From NCBI GenBank assembly GCA_013396995.1, contig VWZP01007308.1:64814-128813 (forward strand): a stretch of DNA of 64,000 nt, in the 5' to 3' direction. The position numbers were made by a program, and so were the translations under genes. The notes beneath the pieces were generated by a model. It worked only from the letters and a program-made list of their open reading frames with translations. It was not told the origin of the DNA and made no database searches. Shown here piece by piece: positions 53,381-64,000 of the stretch (position 1 is its first letter; the number at the start of each line of letters is the position of its first letter). The DNA comes from Dicaeum eximium. Lineage: Eukaryota; Chordata; Aves; Passeriformes; Dicaeidae.

Positions 53381-54412
53381 TCCTAGCCCAATGTTACACC
53401 TGTATATATTTCCTATATTTTTTTCACCGGGATTCAGCACTGGTCAGTTTTAATGCCGGTGTGATGGGGAAGAAGCTGTAGCAGCACAACCTGCAGCACT
53501 CAGCAAGCATCACATCTTAGCCACTTGTCCTTTTTTAATTTACTGTCCTCATCTGTATTTGAGTGTGCAGTGGGCTCGTGGTTCCACACAGGTCCCTGGC
53601 AGAGGCCAAGTCTTCCTGTTTGTGCTCGGATTCCAAGCTCCAGAATGCTTACTAGTCCTGCTTTTTGTGCCCAGGTGGATGAAACGCTCCTCACAAGTGT
53701 TTATTAAGTTGATTTTCAGTCTGTTTGATCTTAACTTGCCTCTGCTTGAGCCTGAGGTCAGTAAAGCTTTTGCAGGATTTTTCATGAATAACAATATGGG
53801 ATCTTATAGGGTAAGTTAGCATTCAAGTTAATGATCCTAAATCCTGGTGTTTGTGATGTAATGTTTCCTGAGGCTTTCATCGTGCTTTGGACTCTGCATT
53901 GTTTTTTTCCCCATCCTTCATTAAAAATGGGGTGCTGGGAATAATGTGTGAATGCTGCTGTTTAAATGAAGATTGAGTTTGTAACTAAGGATTTGTTGGT
54001 GAAGCTGTGACTACTCTGCTGTACAATACAAAACTAAAGTGATGCTTTTTGTTACACAAAAATTGTTGCAATACTCAGGTTTTTGCTTCTTTTGTTCTCC
54101 TCTCCCCCAAAAACAAGGTACTGAAAATATAAGAACTGGCAGAAGTTGCAGGCTCCCACATAACTTTGTGTTTAGAACAGAGGAATTTTGTACAATCCTT
54201 TCCTACGGAGATTGGGTGCTTTTCCTTTCATATCAGATTTCTCATCTAGGCCAGGTTATTAACTAAGCTGAGAATTAGGATAATTTTTGCCAGTAGAGAG
54301 GAGGAATTAAATCACCTTTCCAAGTCACTTTTTCATGTTTGCTTTTTTATTTTAAAGGTATCACCCCTGCCACTGACTCAGACTTGCAGTGGTACAGGGA
54401 CCAAATTTGGGT

Positions 54413-54472
54413 GGGGTTTTTTTTTGTTTGTTTGTTTTTGTTTGTTTTGGTTTTTTGTTTTTTTTTTTTTAA
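54413..54472 (+). repeat. T-rich / GTTT simple repeat
   Basis: Runs of T are broken by single or paired G (TTTGTTTGTTTG...TTTTTTTTTTTT), giving a low-complexity tract of about 60 bases. Confidence 0.9.
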
Positions 54473-55600
54473 GAGGTTTGGGGTTATTTTTCATTTCACT
54501 TCTTTCTTCACAATGTAACTTCAAGATTTGGATTAGTGAGACACTCTGTCCCTGAACAACAGCTTAATGCCTGAGAAGGGAGGGCATTGAGAATAATCTT
54601 TTCCAGTTTTATATTACAAGTAAATGGCAAAATCTGCCATGTTCAGAGGGTGAGTTTTGAGCAGGGCCCTGAGGAGTTTAGTTTTAGCTGGCTTGTTTTC
54701 CAGTCAGACATTAGGTCCAAGAGAAGACAGAACTTTTGTTCTTTGAACTAAAATGAACTATTATCTCCTTTCCTCCTTGGTTTCTCTATTTGCTATGAAG
54801 ATCCCTCTATCCAACAGAAAGCTGCTATGGCTCTGCAGAGCTGCCTTCCCTGCTCTGGCCTGAAGGTCACCTGAAAGTTAGCAGGAGCCTCAGCAGAAAT
54901 TTGGCAAGTTGAGCTGAAGCACATTGCCAGCATGAACTTCTCCACAAGTCTGCCAGGAAATCACTGGGAGTCTTGGCAATTTTTTTTTAGGGAAGGATGA
55001 AAAAGACTCAATCTAGTTTATGTGGGTTTTTTTGGTTTTTTTTTCCCCTCTGGAAAATCCAATCTTAGTTAATCTATTCCATTGCCTTTTGTTTCAGTCT
55101 AATTTTCTGGAAATGTTCCCAATCAGGTCCTGGAGAACACGATGCCAGTGATTTTTTCATTAACCTTTTTTTTTTCATCTGAAAGCTGGAATCTGCTAAT
55201 GCGGAGAATAATGGGACTAGTTATTGTAAACATATTAAACTCCTATTTTGCTGTACTTTCTAAAGCCTTTCATTTGTTAGTCCTGGAATTAGACTTTCCT
55301 GGTTCAGAAGGCAATCTAGAAGTGGGAAGTTGTGATTAAATAATTCCTATTTAGTTTTCCTTTTTTATTTCTACAGTTTTTAATGTCAATTCACATTGTC
55401 TTTTCTTCCCTATGTTATCAGTTCATATCTACAAGGGTGTCCAGCTGATTTCCAGTGGCACTTCAGCAACTGTGACTGCAGCCAGAACAATGGCTTTGCT
55501 TCCTGCTCTTTTCCTCTCTGTGGGTATAATCTAAGAAAAATCTCACATTTGCTGTATCACAGATGTAAATGGCATTTATAATCTGCTAAAAAGGTTGTAC

Positions 55601-55674
55601 AAGCATATAATCTTTTCACTATCTAAATGACTAGAGCAAGCATATGATCTTTTCACTATATAAATGACTAGAGC
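55601..55674 (+). repeat. 37-bp tandem duplication
   Basis: Two adjacent 37-base copies start AAGCATATAATCTTTTCACT and AAGCATATGATCTTTTCACT. They differ at only two positions, so the duplication is fairly recent. Confidence 0.9.
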
Positions 55675-57669
55675 AGTCCATGGTAGCTCTAGAGCACAGG
55701 CCAAATGCTGTAGGTATTTGAGGCTCTTCTGTTCTCACTGCTTGCTCAGCATGTCCTGTTACAAATCCTGAGAGGTTGGGAGAAAACTGGGAGCAAACTG
55801 GAGGTGTTCTGGCATGGAACTCACAGTGGGTGCCCCAAGCTCTTCTGAGACTGGAAGAGCCACTTCACTTCCAAAAGCCTTCTTTTCCCACAATTACTCA
55901 TTAGTTATCATGGATTCAGATCTCATTCCTCTGATGAAGGTACGGGAGCTTGGAATATGAAATTTGTGATATATTTAGCTGATCTTTTGGCTAACCAGGA
56001 TAAGGGGAACCCTGACAGTCTTGGCTGGTTTTTTTGCCCAAACACTGCATTGGGGGAAGGAGTGCCTGGCACATGCACTTTCAGGCTGTTTTCACATTAG
56101 AGGGAATATAATTGGACTTGGCTCTGTAGGATTAAGAAGTGCTTTAAGGCCACCTGTGAGGTGCAGTGCTCATCCTGAGCTGATGCTGTGAGCAGGCTGG
56201 CTGGTGTGCTCTGGAGAGCTGAGAGAAGCAGCTCTTGGAAGGGCATAGAGCTCCAGCCTCCTCAGGGAGAGGCTCATCCCTGTGACCCAGCCTGCTCCTT
56301 GTCTGATGTCTGTAATTGGTGGCTGCACTCTGGGTGGGACAATGGCAGCAGCTCGTGCCACCCTGGCTGCTCCTACCTGGGCTCTGCCAGAGGCTGGACT
56401 GGGAGCCAGGGATCCCATTACTGACTTGCTTCCCCCATTAACCTTCCCTGCTCAGAGAGGTGTTCTACTAAAGAGACTCAAACTGCTCATTGGACAGCTG
56501 GACTGCATTTTCAAGCTTGTATCTTTTACTTGGGAAGGAGAAACACTAAACACTAACAAACATGGAGCAGACTCAAAGTCAGTGCTCCCCAGTAGAGCCA
56601 TCCCAGTTCAGTCTCCTGCAGCCCTTGGGAAGTCACCACAGTGCTGCCATTAGTGTGGCTCTGTGGGAGGGCATTTCCTATAGGTAAATCAAGCCTTGTA
56701 CATCAAAGTGATAAGGGAGTGGGAGCACAAGCTCCCGAGGAACACACCCAGCCTTGGGATTCAGTGCAAGTGAAATGCTGTCAGTGTTGTGGTCTGGTCT
56801 TCTTGGCTCCCTGGTTTGTCTGTGCTCCTGGGCTAATGGACTTGACAAGAGACTGAGTCACAATTTCTGGGTTTACTGCCAGGAGGGTTTTATACAAATC
56901 AAGTTATTACCATTGGCTTTGGTGCCCTTCATTAACTTGGGATAAGACATTATCTCACGAGGATGTGCTGAACTTTAGTGTTTAAGGTGGTGTCACGTGC
57001 AGCTGAAGTGTGCTGGAGGAGCATGTTACAGATACTGTCAGGCTGAAACCTGAACAGCTGCAAACCAAGTTAGTTGAGAGTTTCACAGCTGCCCTCATGT
57101 TCCTGTTACAGGCTTGGTTATACTTGTAAAACCATTTTTGTGCTCTTTTCATAAAAGGCATAGAGCAGTGTCTGTGGGATATCCTTCTGTATGGCTGGTA
57201 AAGCCTAATACACTTCATTCTGATTATTTTGCTTCTAGTTTAAAAAACCTCTTGGCAGCAGCCTGACTGAATTTTTTGAATTCCTCAAGTAAAACCCTCC
57301 AGGACATCATAACAGCAGGATCATGTGCACTACTTGTCAGTTGATCCAATTTTGTGTAACTCTTGCTTCTGATCTTGTTTGAAACCAGAGCCCCCACCAC
57401 GAGGCCCCTTGTGTTGCAGGGCACAGCACAGCTGTTCTTGCACTTTTTTCTGTTTTGTCCCCTTTTTTTCCATAGCAGTTATTGGCTTCAGCTTTCCAAG
57501 CAGAGGGGTCCCAGAGCCAATTACCCTGACAAGGCTTGTCTTGTAAACAGTGTTGAAGAATTTCTGCACAATTGATGATTTATCTGCCTTGATATTTTTT
57601 TCTCACTTCTTAGTGCTTCTGAAAACTGGCTGATAGCTTTGAAAACATCACATTTCTTCATTATGGGGC

Positions 57670-57918
57670 AGATAGAGTCACAGGGTGATTTGGGGTGGAA
57701 AGGACCCTAAAGTTCATCTCATTGCAGCCCCTGCCATGGGCAGGGACACCTCCCACTGTCCTAAGGTGCTCCAAGCCCTGTCCAGCCTGGCCTTGGACAC
57801 TTCCAGGGGATCTAGGGGCAGCCACAGCTTCTCTGGGCAACCTGTGCCAGGGCCTGCCCACCCTCACAGGGAATAATTTCTTCCTAATGTCTTATCTAAA
57901 CTTGCTCTCTCTCAGTTT
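57670..57918 (-). mobile_element. CR1 fragment (antisense)
   Basis: GAGTCACAGGGTGATTTGGGGTGG, CCTGCCATGGGCAGGGACACC, TCTGGGCAACCTGTGCCAGGG and AATTTCTTCCTAATGTC occur in order, a well preserved CR1 3' end. Confidence 0.92.
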
Positions 57919-59929
57919 TAATACTAAAATACTAAAATAAACTAAGCTTGCTTTGTTAAAATATCCAGCAGCAAGCAAACCACTAATTTATCTGATAGAG
58001 ACATGAATTTTGAAATGTGTTTTGGTTAATGTGTTGGAAAGTAATCTCTGCAATGCACTTAATCAGAGAGTTCTAAAATCTCTGCATTTGTGCAAAGATC
58101 TCGTGAGGGAGACTCAGGAGCTGCTTTTGCTGCTCTGTGGATCTCTGTGTGAGCATCCCAGTGCTTGGCTGAGTCCTAAGCTAATCTGAGCAGTAGTTAA
58201 TGATTAGCCTTTGATACAGATATTGATGTGCTTGTCAGCATTATATGAGGGCTGAGAAACTTTGATCTTGTTGCCGCTCTGGAGAAAAAGGCTCTGCTGG
58301 AGTTGGTAGATGGAAAACCTGTCTCTGGAAGAGTAAGTACTCAGCGTTTTTTAGCTCTGAATCATTTCTGCTTTGGATTAGCAGCTTTGTGGCTGTCCAG
58401 GGGTTTGAAAATGATGAAAAAGCCAGCATTCAAAGCTCTTTCCCAGAGTGGGTTTTTTGTTGCTCATAGAAAAACTGTTGATGACTCTTGTTCTGGCTTT
58501 CTATGCCTTACAGTCATGGTTCTTCCTGTCAGAAGAGTGTCACGAGGCCAAGGCTCTTCCAAAGATAAGTTCCTTTCCAGAAAATTGAGTTGACTGCTCT
58601 TTTCCTCTTATTGATACTGGAGATCTTCTACCTTGCTGAGATTGTATTTCCAATGACTTAGTAAATTCAATAATACTTCCAATAGTTCAGTTGCATTTTC
58701 AAAAGGAGAATGCTCTGTTCCATGGACTGGGGCTATGAATTTGTTCTCTGAACCCTTACAAATATTTGCATTACTACCTGGAAGCTGTTTATATATCACT
58801 GTGCCATCCACTTGCTATTTGCCAAGATCATGGATCAAGAGTAGGAAGGTGCCTCTGGTGGTGGATATTTGGCCTTAATCATCTGCCAAAACAGAGATCG
58901 ACTTCCTGGGCTTAATTAAAAACCCACTGGAATGGATTTTGCTGCTTGTGACCTGAGTTCTACCTTGCATTTTGCCCATGAACAGCTTGAGGCTTCTCAA
59001 AACAACTCTTGGAGGCACAAAAGAATTTGATTGTTGGCTGTGGTAGAACAGGTTCTTGTGTTGAGGGACAGTCATGGATGGTGCTGCAAAATGAAATGAG
59101 CACACATCCATTTCTCCTTTGCAAGAAAAGGTATTTTTTTAAAAGTCAGTTTTGCGAGCTCTTAGGTCTGTAGTCGAAGCCTGCCTTTCAAAGGTGACTC
59201 TGACATGCCAGAGCAGGAGCTGGAAATCCCAGGGTATCCCAGTAGGAGCTGACATCAACAAGTGGCTGTTGAGGCAACATTTGACACAGGCTGGAACGTG
59301 GCAGCTCCAGGGAAGGGGAGTGGTGGAGTGGCCACCTTACAATGCTGTGTCTGCACATGGACATGCTTCTGAGGGGTAATTACAGACTAACAACTGCTTA
59401 AATATGAAAAGAAAGGAGTGAAATGGAATTGCTCTGCAAGGACGCTCTCCCATGTGGTGGAAGGTAATGTGTGCGTGTACTGGACATGGAAAAACGTGTG
59501 TGAATTGCTTAAACCACTATGTCTCATATGTGTGGAATGGCCTCCTAAAAATTAACCAGGAGTTTTGGAGTGTGGTTTTCTTGTTATTCAGATTCTCAAG
59601 ACCTCAGAATGGTGTTGCAATTGACCTGGAAGTCAATTCAGAACTTGTACAAATGTTGCCTTTTCTAGGCTAAGTCTGATTATAGTGTTCAAAAGCAGCC
59701 AGAGAGGAAAAATTAACTGTGTGAAAATGCACAAGTAAGGTAAGATCCGGGAATCTGCAGTGAATCACCTGTGCTGGACTCCCTTCTATGAGGCCTCTAA
59801 TAAACCATCTATTTATTACCCTCAGGTCCATTTATTACCCTCAGGTTTAGTTTTACTGACATGGGACAAAGGTATTTATGCTGTTGCTAGATAACATCTG
59901 TAAAGAGGTAATAACAGATAACAACTGTA
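57919..59929. other. Non-coding tract, nothing recognised except a short duplication
   Basis: Only a 19-base tandem pair (ATTTATTACCCTCAGGTYY-type, 59811-59848) stands out. No gene is supported. Confidence 0.5.
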
Positions 59930-60600
59930 ATCAGTAATGGACCTGGGGGTACTGGTGGACAGCCGACTGAACATGAGCCAGCAGTGTACCCTGGTGGCCA
60001 AGAAGGCCAATGGCTCCTGGCCTGTATCAGGAATGGTGTGGCCAGCAGGATCAGGGAGGTCATTCTGCCCCTGTACTCGGTACTGGTGAGGGCACAGCTC
60101 AAGTGCTGTGTCCAGTTCTGGGCCCCTCAGTTTAGGAAGGACATTGAGACACTTGAGCACGTCCAGAGGAGGGCAACAAGGCTGGTGAGGGGCTTGGAAC
60201 ACAAACCCTGTGAGGAACGACTGAGAGAGCTGGGGGTGTTTAGCCTGCAGAAAAGGAGACTCAGGGGTGACCTTATCACTCTACAACTGCCTGGAAGGTA
60301 GTTGTAGTCAGGTGGGGTTGGAATCTTTCTCAAGGCAGCACTGACAGAACCAGAGGACACAGCCTTAAGCTGCACCAAGGGAAATACAGGTTGGACATTA
60401 GGAAAAAGTTTTTTACAGGAAGAGTGATAAAGTTCTGGAATGGTCTGCCAGGGAAGATGGTGGAATCACCATCCCTGGATGTGTTTAAAAAAAGATTGGA
60501 TGTGGCACTGGGTGCCATGGTCTAGTTGAGGTGTTGGGGCTGGGTTGGACTCGATGATCTTAAAGGTCTCTTCCAACCCAGTAATTCTGTGTGGGATTTC
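59930..60600 (+). mobile_element. CR1 LINE, longest copy in the window (sense, about 670 bases)
   Basis: The copy begins GTAATGGACCTGGGGGTACTGG and contains CAGGAATGGTGTGGCCAGCAGG, TGTACTCGGTACTGGTGAGGGC and CAGAGGAGGGCAACAAGGCTGG. It ends GACTCGATGATCTTAAAGGTCTC followed by AACCCAGTAATTCTGTGTGG. It spans the end of the reverse transcriptase ORF and the 3' UTR, and is broken by frameshifts. The 105-codon frame at 59984 is a remnant. Confidence 0.92.
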
Positions 60601-63600
60601 TCTGTATGATCCTTCACCTGTATTAAAGGCTCACTAATGCACTTCTAGGACACATTGGATCACTTTTGGCTCTGAGGAAACTTGTGCTTCCTTTCTTGGG
60701 AATGCACTTTTTGACTCTGGTTTCATTTTGTATCTCTTGAGATTATTTTACAGTTTTACAGGGTTTAAGGCTTGAAGACACCATAAAATCAATGTGGTCA
60801 GAGCTGTTTATGCTGTGTAGCCTGGTGTGTCCTTCCCACTCCAGCAAACCATGGAGCAATGGTTTGTCTGGATTAACTTGCAGGTAGTTCCCTGTCTTGC
60901 ATCCTGACATATCTGTCATTCCTTAGAGATGGAGTGCTTCTGCATGTGGCCACTGAGTGGCCACAAACAATAATCTCTGTCCTTACCCTGTGTCCTTACC
61001 CACTTACCCTGTGGACAGACACATTTTTGTGGGAGACAGGCTCCTTTCCATAGGTACATGTGGTGCAGGAGGTGTTGAATGTGCAGGAATCTGGATGCTG
61101 AATTAGTGAGCATGATAAAGAACCTTTTCTCCTTTTTTTTTTTTCACTTGGAGAGAAAACTTCTCCCCTCATTTAAAAAGTGTCTGTTATAGGTAGAGGA
61201 GTACAAGCTAGAAACTGTGTTTGATTAGGGCATATGAAATAGGAAGTGAGATTCTCCACTAGGCCTGGTTTTTCTAAGGAAGCAGAAGTTGTCTAATCTT
61301 ACAGAATACACATCTTGCAAGATGGGGTTCAAAATATTAATATATTTTTATATTGAAAAGTTTTTGAAGAGTATCACAAGGCTCAGGACTCTGTCCCATT
61401 TGTTCTCAGCCTTCCCTGAGGCAGCTGGATGGTTCCTGCTCTCTGGCCATATGGATCACATCTCCCTGGTCACCATTCCTGTGTTTGATTGTGTAACATC
61501 TAAGCAAAAACCACCACTGAGGATAAGGAAGTATCTGTTTATTCAGGAATTATGTAATCTTGGAAAATACGGGTCACATGGGCCTGCTTTTCTGTCTCCT
61601 CTTCCTGGCGCTATCCCGTGTCTCCTCACTGCTCAGGATCCTCAGTTGTCCTCAGCTGCCAAGTGCATGCTGAGAGATTTTAGCAGGAGGTTCCCAGGTG
61701 ACTCCTGACTGAGCACCACCCACCCTCCTGCTCCTCCACCTCAACACAGCCCTGGCCTTTGAGCCATTCTGCCTTATCTCTGCCTAAACTTCTTCCCTTT
61801 CTGCCAGATTTCTCCTCCCTGGGTGCTGAATCCTGGGGACTTTGTGACCTAGATTTGTGTTACTGTGCTCCTGTGTCAAGCCCTTGGTGATGTGAGGAAG
61901 AGAGGTGAAGCTCTGATGGTGTGGCCTGCTGGTCTGCAGACCTGGGCTAATTGCTTCAGAAGGCTCTGACATGCACAGGAAGGGCTGAAGCGCTTCTGTA
62001 CATATCTCCTGGGGATTGCCTTTGTTGAAAGCTTGTCAGTTCTAGCTCTGCATTCATGCTGGTATTGGCTCTAAGGAATTTCCGTGTTTGTGATGCCTTT
62101 TATCCTGGCTGTTTGATAAAGAAATTGTAACGTGGCATCCTGTGCCAGTTTTGGTATCTCTGGTGCGGTGCTGTCCTCTCCAGACGGCAGAATCACGAGT
62201 CAGGTATGGTACAGCATCTCCTCTGCTTTGGCACCTGTGGGAATGGCAGTCACTCCTCAGGTCTTGCATGTCCTGAGGTGCTTCAATTCTGCCACTTCCC
62301 AGAAATGTCTGTGCACCTGTGTGCCAGAAAGGAGGACAATGAACAGCATGGGGCAGATAAGGAATCCAAAAGGCTGGTGGTGGAAGAAATGAAAATGGGG
62401 TGGAAAAACACTCTCCATGTACAGAATGGTGGGCTTGAGTGGGACAAGGCACTCCTGAATGCAGGAGTCAGAGGCCTGGTGCAGAATGGATGTGTTCTGG
62501 CTTTGACATCCCAGAGGACATTGGTGTCCTTGCTGTTTTTGCCCAGAAGGCAGAGCTGGCTGGGGACTGTTCTCTTGGAGCAGTAACATGGAAAAGGGGA
62601 AGGTTTTGTGGCAGGTGAACAGGGAAACTGAAGTATGGAAGAAATGCCAATCGCCTTTTAATTGGTACCACCTTGTCACTATTCCTCTTCAGTGCCTGCT
62701 GATGTAACAGTTCCCCTTTATGAATACAATCTTGATTGGCATCTATTGGCAATAAAAGCAACTTGTGGTTGACATGTCTGTTCCTGGCCCTCTGCTCCTG
62801 GTCAGTGCGCGGGCGACTCCAGGCCAGATGAGCTCTGCTTTCTTCCCTGAGCTCCACTTTGGATTTGCTTGGCTTATTATAGTCCCTGCCAGGAGCTGTT
62901 CAAGACAGCCAAGGCTGGAATGTGCTCTATCCTTGGAAAGTGTCCCACTGGGGACTTCAGGTTAATTTGGGCTCCTGCAGATTGAAAGTGTTTGTGTTTG
63001 ATCAGAATGGGAGCAGGTTGTTGCCAAAAACTTCAGGTCATGGCATTCTTGACATCAGCTTCTCCAAAATGAGTTTGCTGTGTCCTGCCTGGTTGTCCTT
63101 TGTGTGGATAAGAGTCCCTCATGTGGGTAAGTGTTCCCAGCCTTGTAACAGCCTCCACCATCTGTCTGTCACCCAAAACTCCCTCCCTTGAGCCAGGCTT
63201 CTGTGACAGATGTGCCCTGAGCAACATCTGCCAAACAGACTGTTTTGGAAGCCTTCACCCCGTGGCATTCACAGCAGCTGCCAGACCCAATCCCAGTGGA
63301 ATTCCTGGTGTCATGCTCTTCCTACTGTTTTACATTAGTCAGGGCAAGGAGTGTGTTGCATTTGCAAAAGCATGAGAGCAATCCAGTCACATGTACCCAC
63401 TGCTGCAGTCTGAGCTCCAAAGCCTGGTGTGCACCTTCCAAACCATTGTCACCAGAGCAGAGGGCAAGGAGCTGGGCTGCTGTGCTGAAGAGATGGTGCT
63501 GTCCCATGTCCTGCCAAGAGTGGGGTGCCCTGGGGAGCACGTGCACATGAGGACCCCAGGATTTTGCCCAACAGTTGGAGGTATAGATGAGTTTCAGATT

Positions 63601-63884
63601 GCAGTGCTTCTTTCAAAGGAAAACGTAATGTTCACTGGGATGTATGGGAATGTGTGTAGGATTCCTTTGTAGATGAGAGGAATTTCTACCCCTGTATTGC
63701 TGACCTTGGATTTGTGAGGGACAAACTGAGATGTGACAGCGTTGGTTCTGTCCCCTCTTGCTAAAGGTTCCTGTGGTCATTTTGGAAGTGAACTTACCTG
63801 TACTACCAAGGCAAGGGTTGAGGCCTGGCCAGCACGAGCAGAGGAGTGTTGTAGGGTAGAGTAGGATAGAAGAGGAATAGGAAT
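60601..63884. other. Non-coding tract, no gene recognised
   Basis: The sequence has mixed composition. The longest frames (139, 140, 132 and 129 codons) overlap each other on opposite strands, lack exon boundaries of matching phase and show no family motif. An isolated AATAAA near 62751 has no coding context. Confidence 0.45.
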
Positions 63885-64000
63885 AGGATAGGAATGTTAA
63901 GTTGGAAGGCACCTTCAAGAATCATCTGGTCTAACTGCCTGGTCTCAGTCGGTGGAGACGGTAGAGGATCACTTGGATCTCCATGCAAAGCTCTGTGCAT
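63885..64000 (-). mobile_element. CR1 3'-end fragment (antisense), cut by the window edge
   Basis: GTTAAGTTGGAAGGCACCTTCAAGAATCATCTGGTC is a reverse CR1 3' end. It is preceded by an AGGAATAGG-type short repeat (63860-63895). The element continues past the window. Confidence 0.6.

Larger units (their letters stand above)
53381..57669. other. AT-rich non-coding tract, no gene recognised
   Basis: This tract holds T-rich simple sequence at 54413-54472 and a 37-bp tandem duplication at 55601-55674. No exon with family resemblance was found on either strand. Confidence 0.5.
51785..64000 (+). other. Gene-poor tract; possible SLC31A1 5' exon and first intron
   Basis: No coding exon was recognised from here to the window end. 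Frames up to 139 codons have no family resemblance, and none matches the His/Met-rich N-terminus or the MxxxM membrane helix of the CTR1 copper transporter. SLC31A1 is placed here only because it sits head to head with FKBP15 in mammals and has a non-coding first exon with a very long first intron. A weak donor-like CCCAAG/GTGACA near 52010 could end such an exon. The sequence turns AT-rich beyond 52.2 kb, with CR1 pieces listed separately. Confidence 0.3.

Noticed and set aside
59984..60301. 105-codon frame with reverse-transcriptase-like text
   Set aside because: It is a remnant of a truncated, frame-broken CR1 copy, so it is recorded as a mobile element rather than a gene.
61289..61708. 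139-codon frame as a possible SLC31A1 exon
   Set aside because: It lacks the His/Met-rich extracellular domain, MxxxM motif or GxxxG helix expected of CTR1 proteins, and has no flanking exons.

Overview
The window is avian nuclear DNA, most likely passerine or another neoavian bird and probably from a microchromosome. The support is the gene content, compact introns, GC-rich gene ends with CpG islands, and about 18 truncated CR1 retrotransposon fragments in both orientations. No tRNA, rRNA, CRISPR or bacterial-type feature was seen. Gene names rest on remembered human protein sequences; no search was run.

Layout. (1) 1-785: upstream sequence without a recognised gene. (2) 785-21.9 kb, plus strand: LRSAM1 in 24 coding exons. 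Every junction keeps frame, giving 2187 nt and 728 residues with leucine-rich repeats, a long coiled coil, a SAM domain, PSAP and PTAP motifs and a C-terminal RING. (3) 21.9-24.7 kb: a GC-rich interval with an 87-base assembly gap, then an intact single-exon gene of 179 residues (23540-24079) for a small tail-anchored RING E3 of the RNF183/RNF222 type. (4) 25.4-51.4 kb, minus strand: FKBP15 in 29 coding exons. Its 3705-nt frame is continuous except for one in-frame TAG in exon 3. It holds a WH1-like domain, an FKBP domain, a Pro/Gln-rich linker, a coiled coil and an acidic tail. (5) 50.7-52.2 kb: a CpG island with GC boxes and a 107-base gap, which looks like a divergent promoter. In mammals the divergent partner of FKBP15 is SLC31A1. 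(6) 52.2-64 kb: no coding exon was recognised, only CR1 pieces and simple repeats. It may be the long first intron of SLC31A1, which is inference.

The genes share a membrane-traffic theme. LRSAM1 is a RING E3 that acts on TSG101/ESCRT and on bacteria. The second gene predicts a membrane RING E3. FKBP15 (WAFL) is an actin- and microtubule-linked early endosome protein. They are separate transcription units.

Main points for follow-up: the TAG codon in FKBP15 exon 3; a well-formed 33-nt in-frame cassette micro-exon candidate in FKBP15 intron 19; a more canonical FKBP active site than remembered for human FKBP15; the order of the TSG101-binding motifs in LRSAM1; the identity of the small RING gene; and the FKBP15 neighbourhood, which differs from human on its 3' side.
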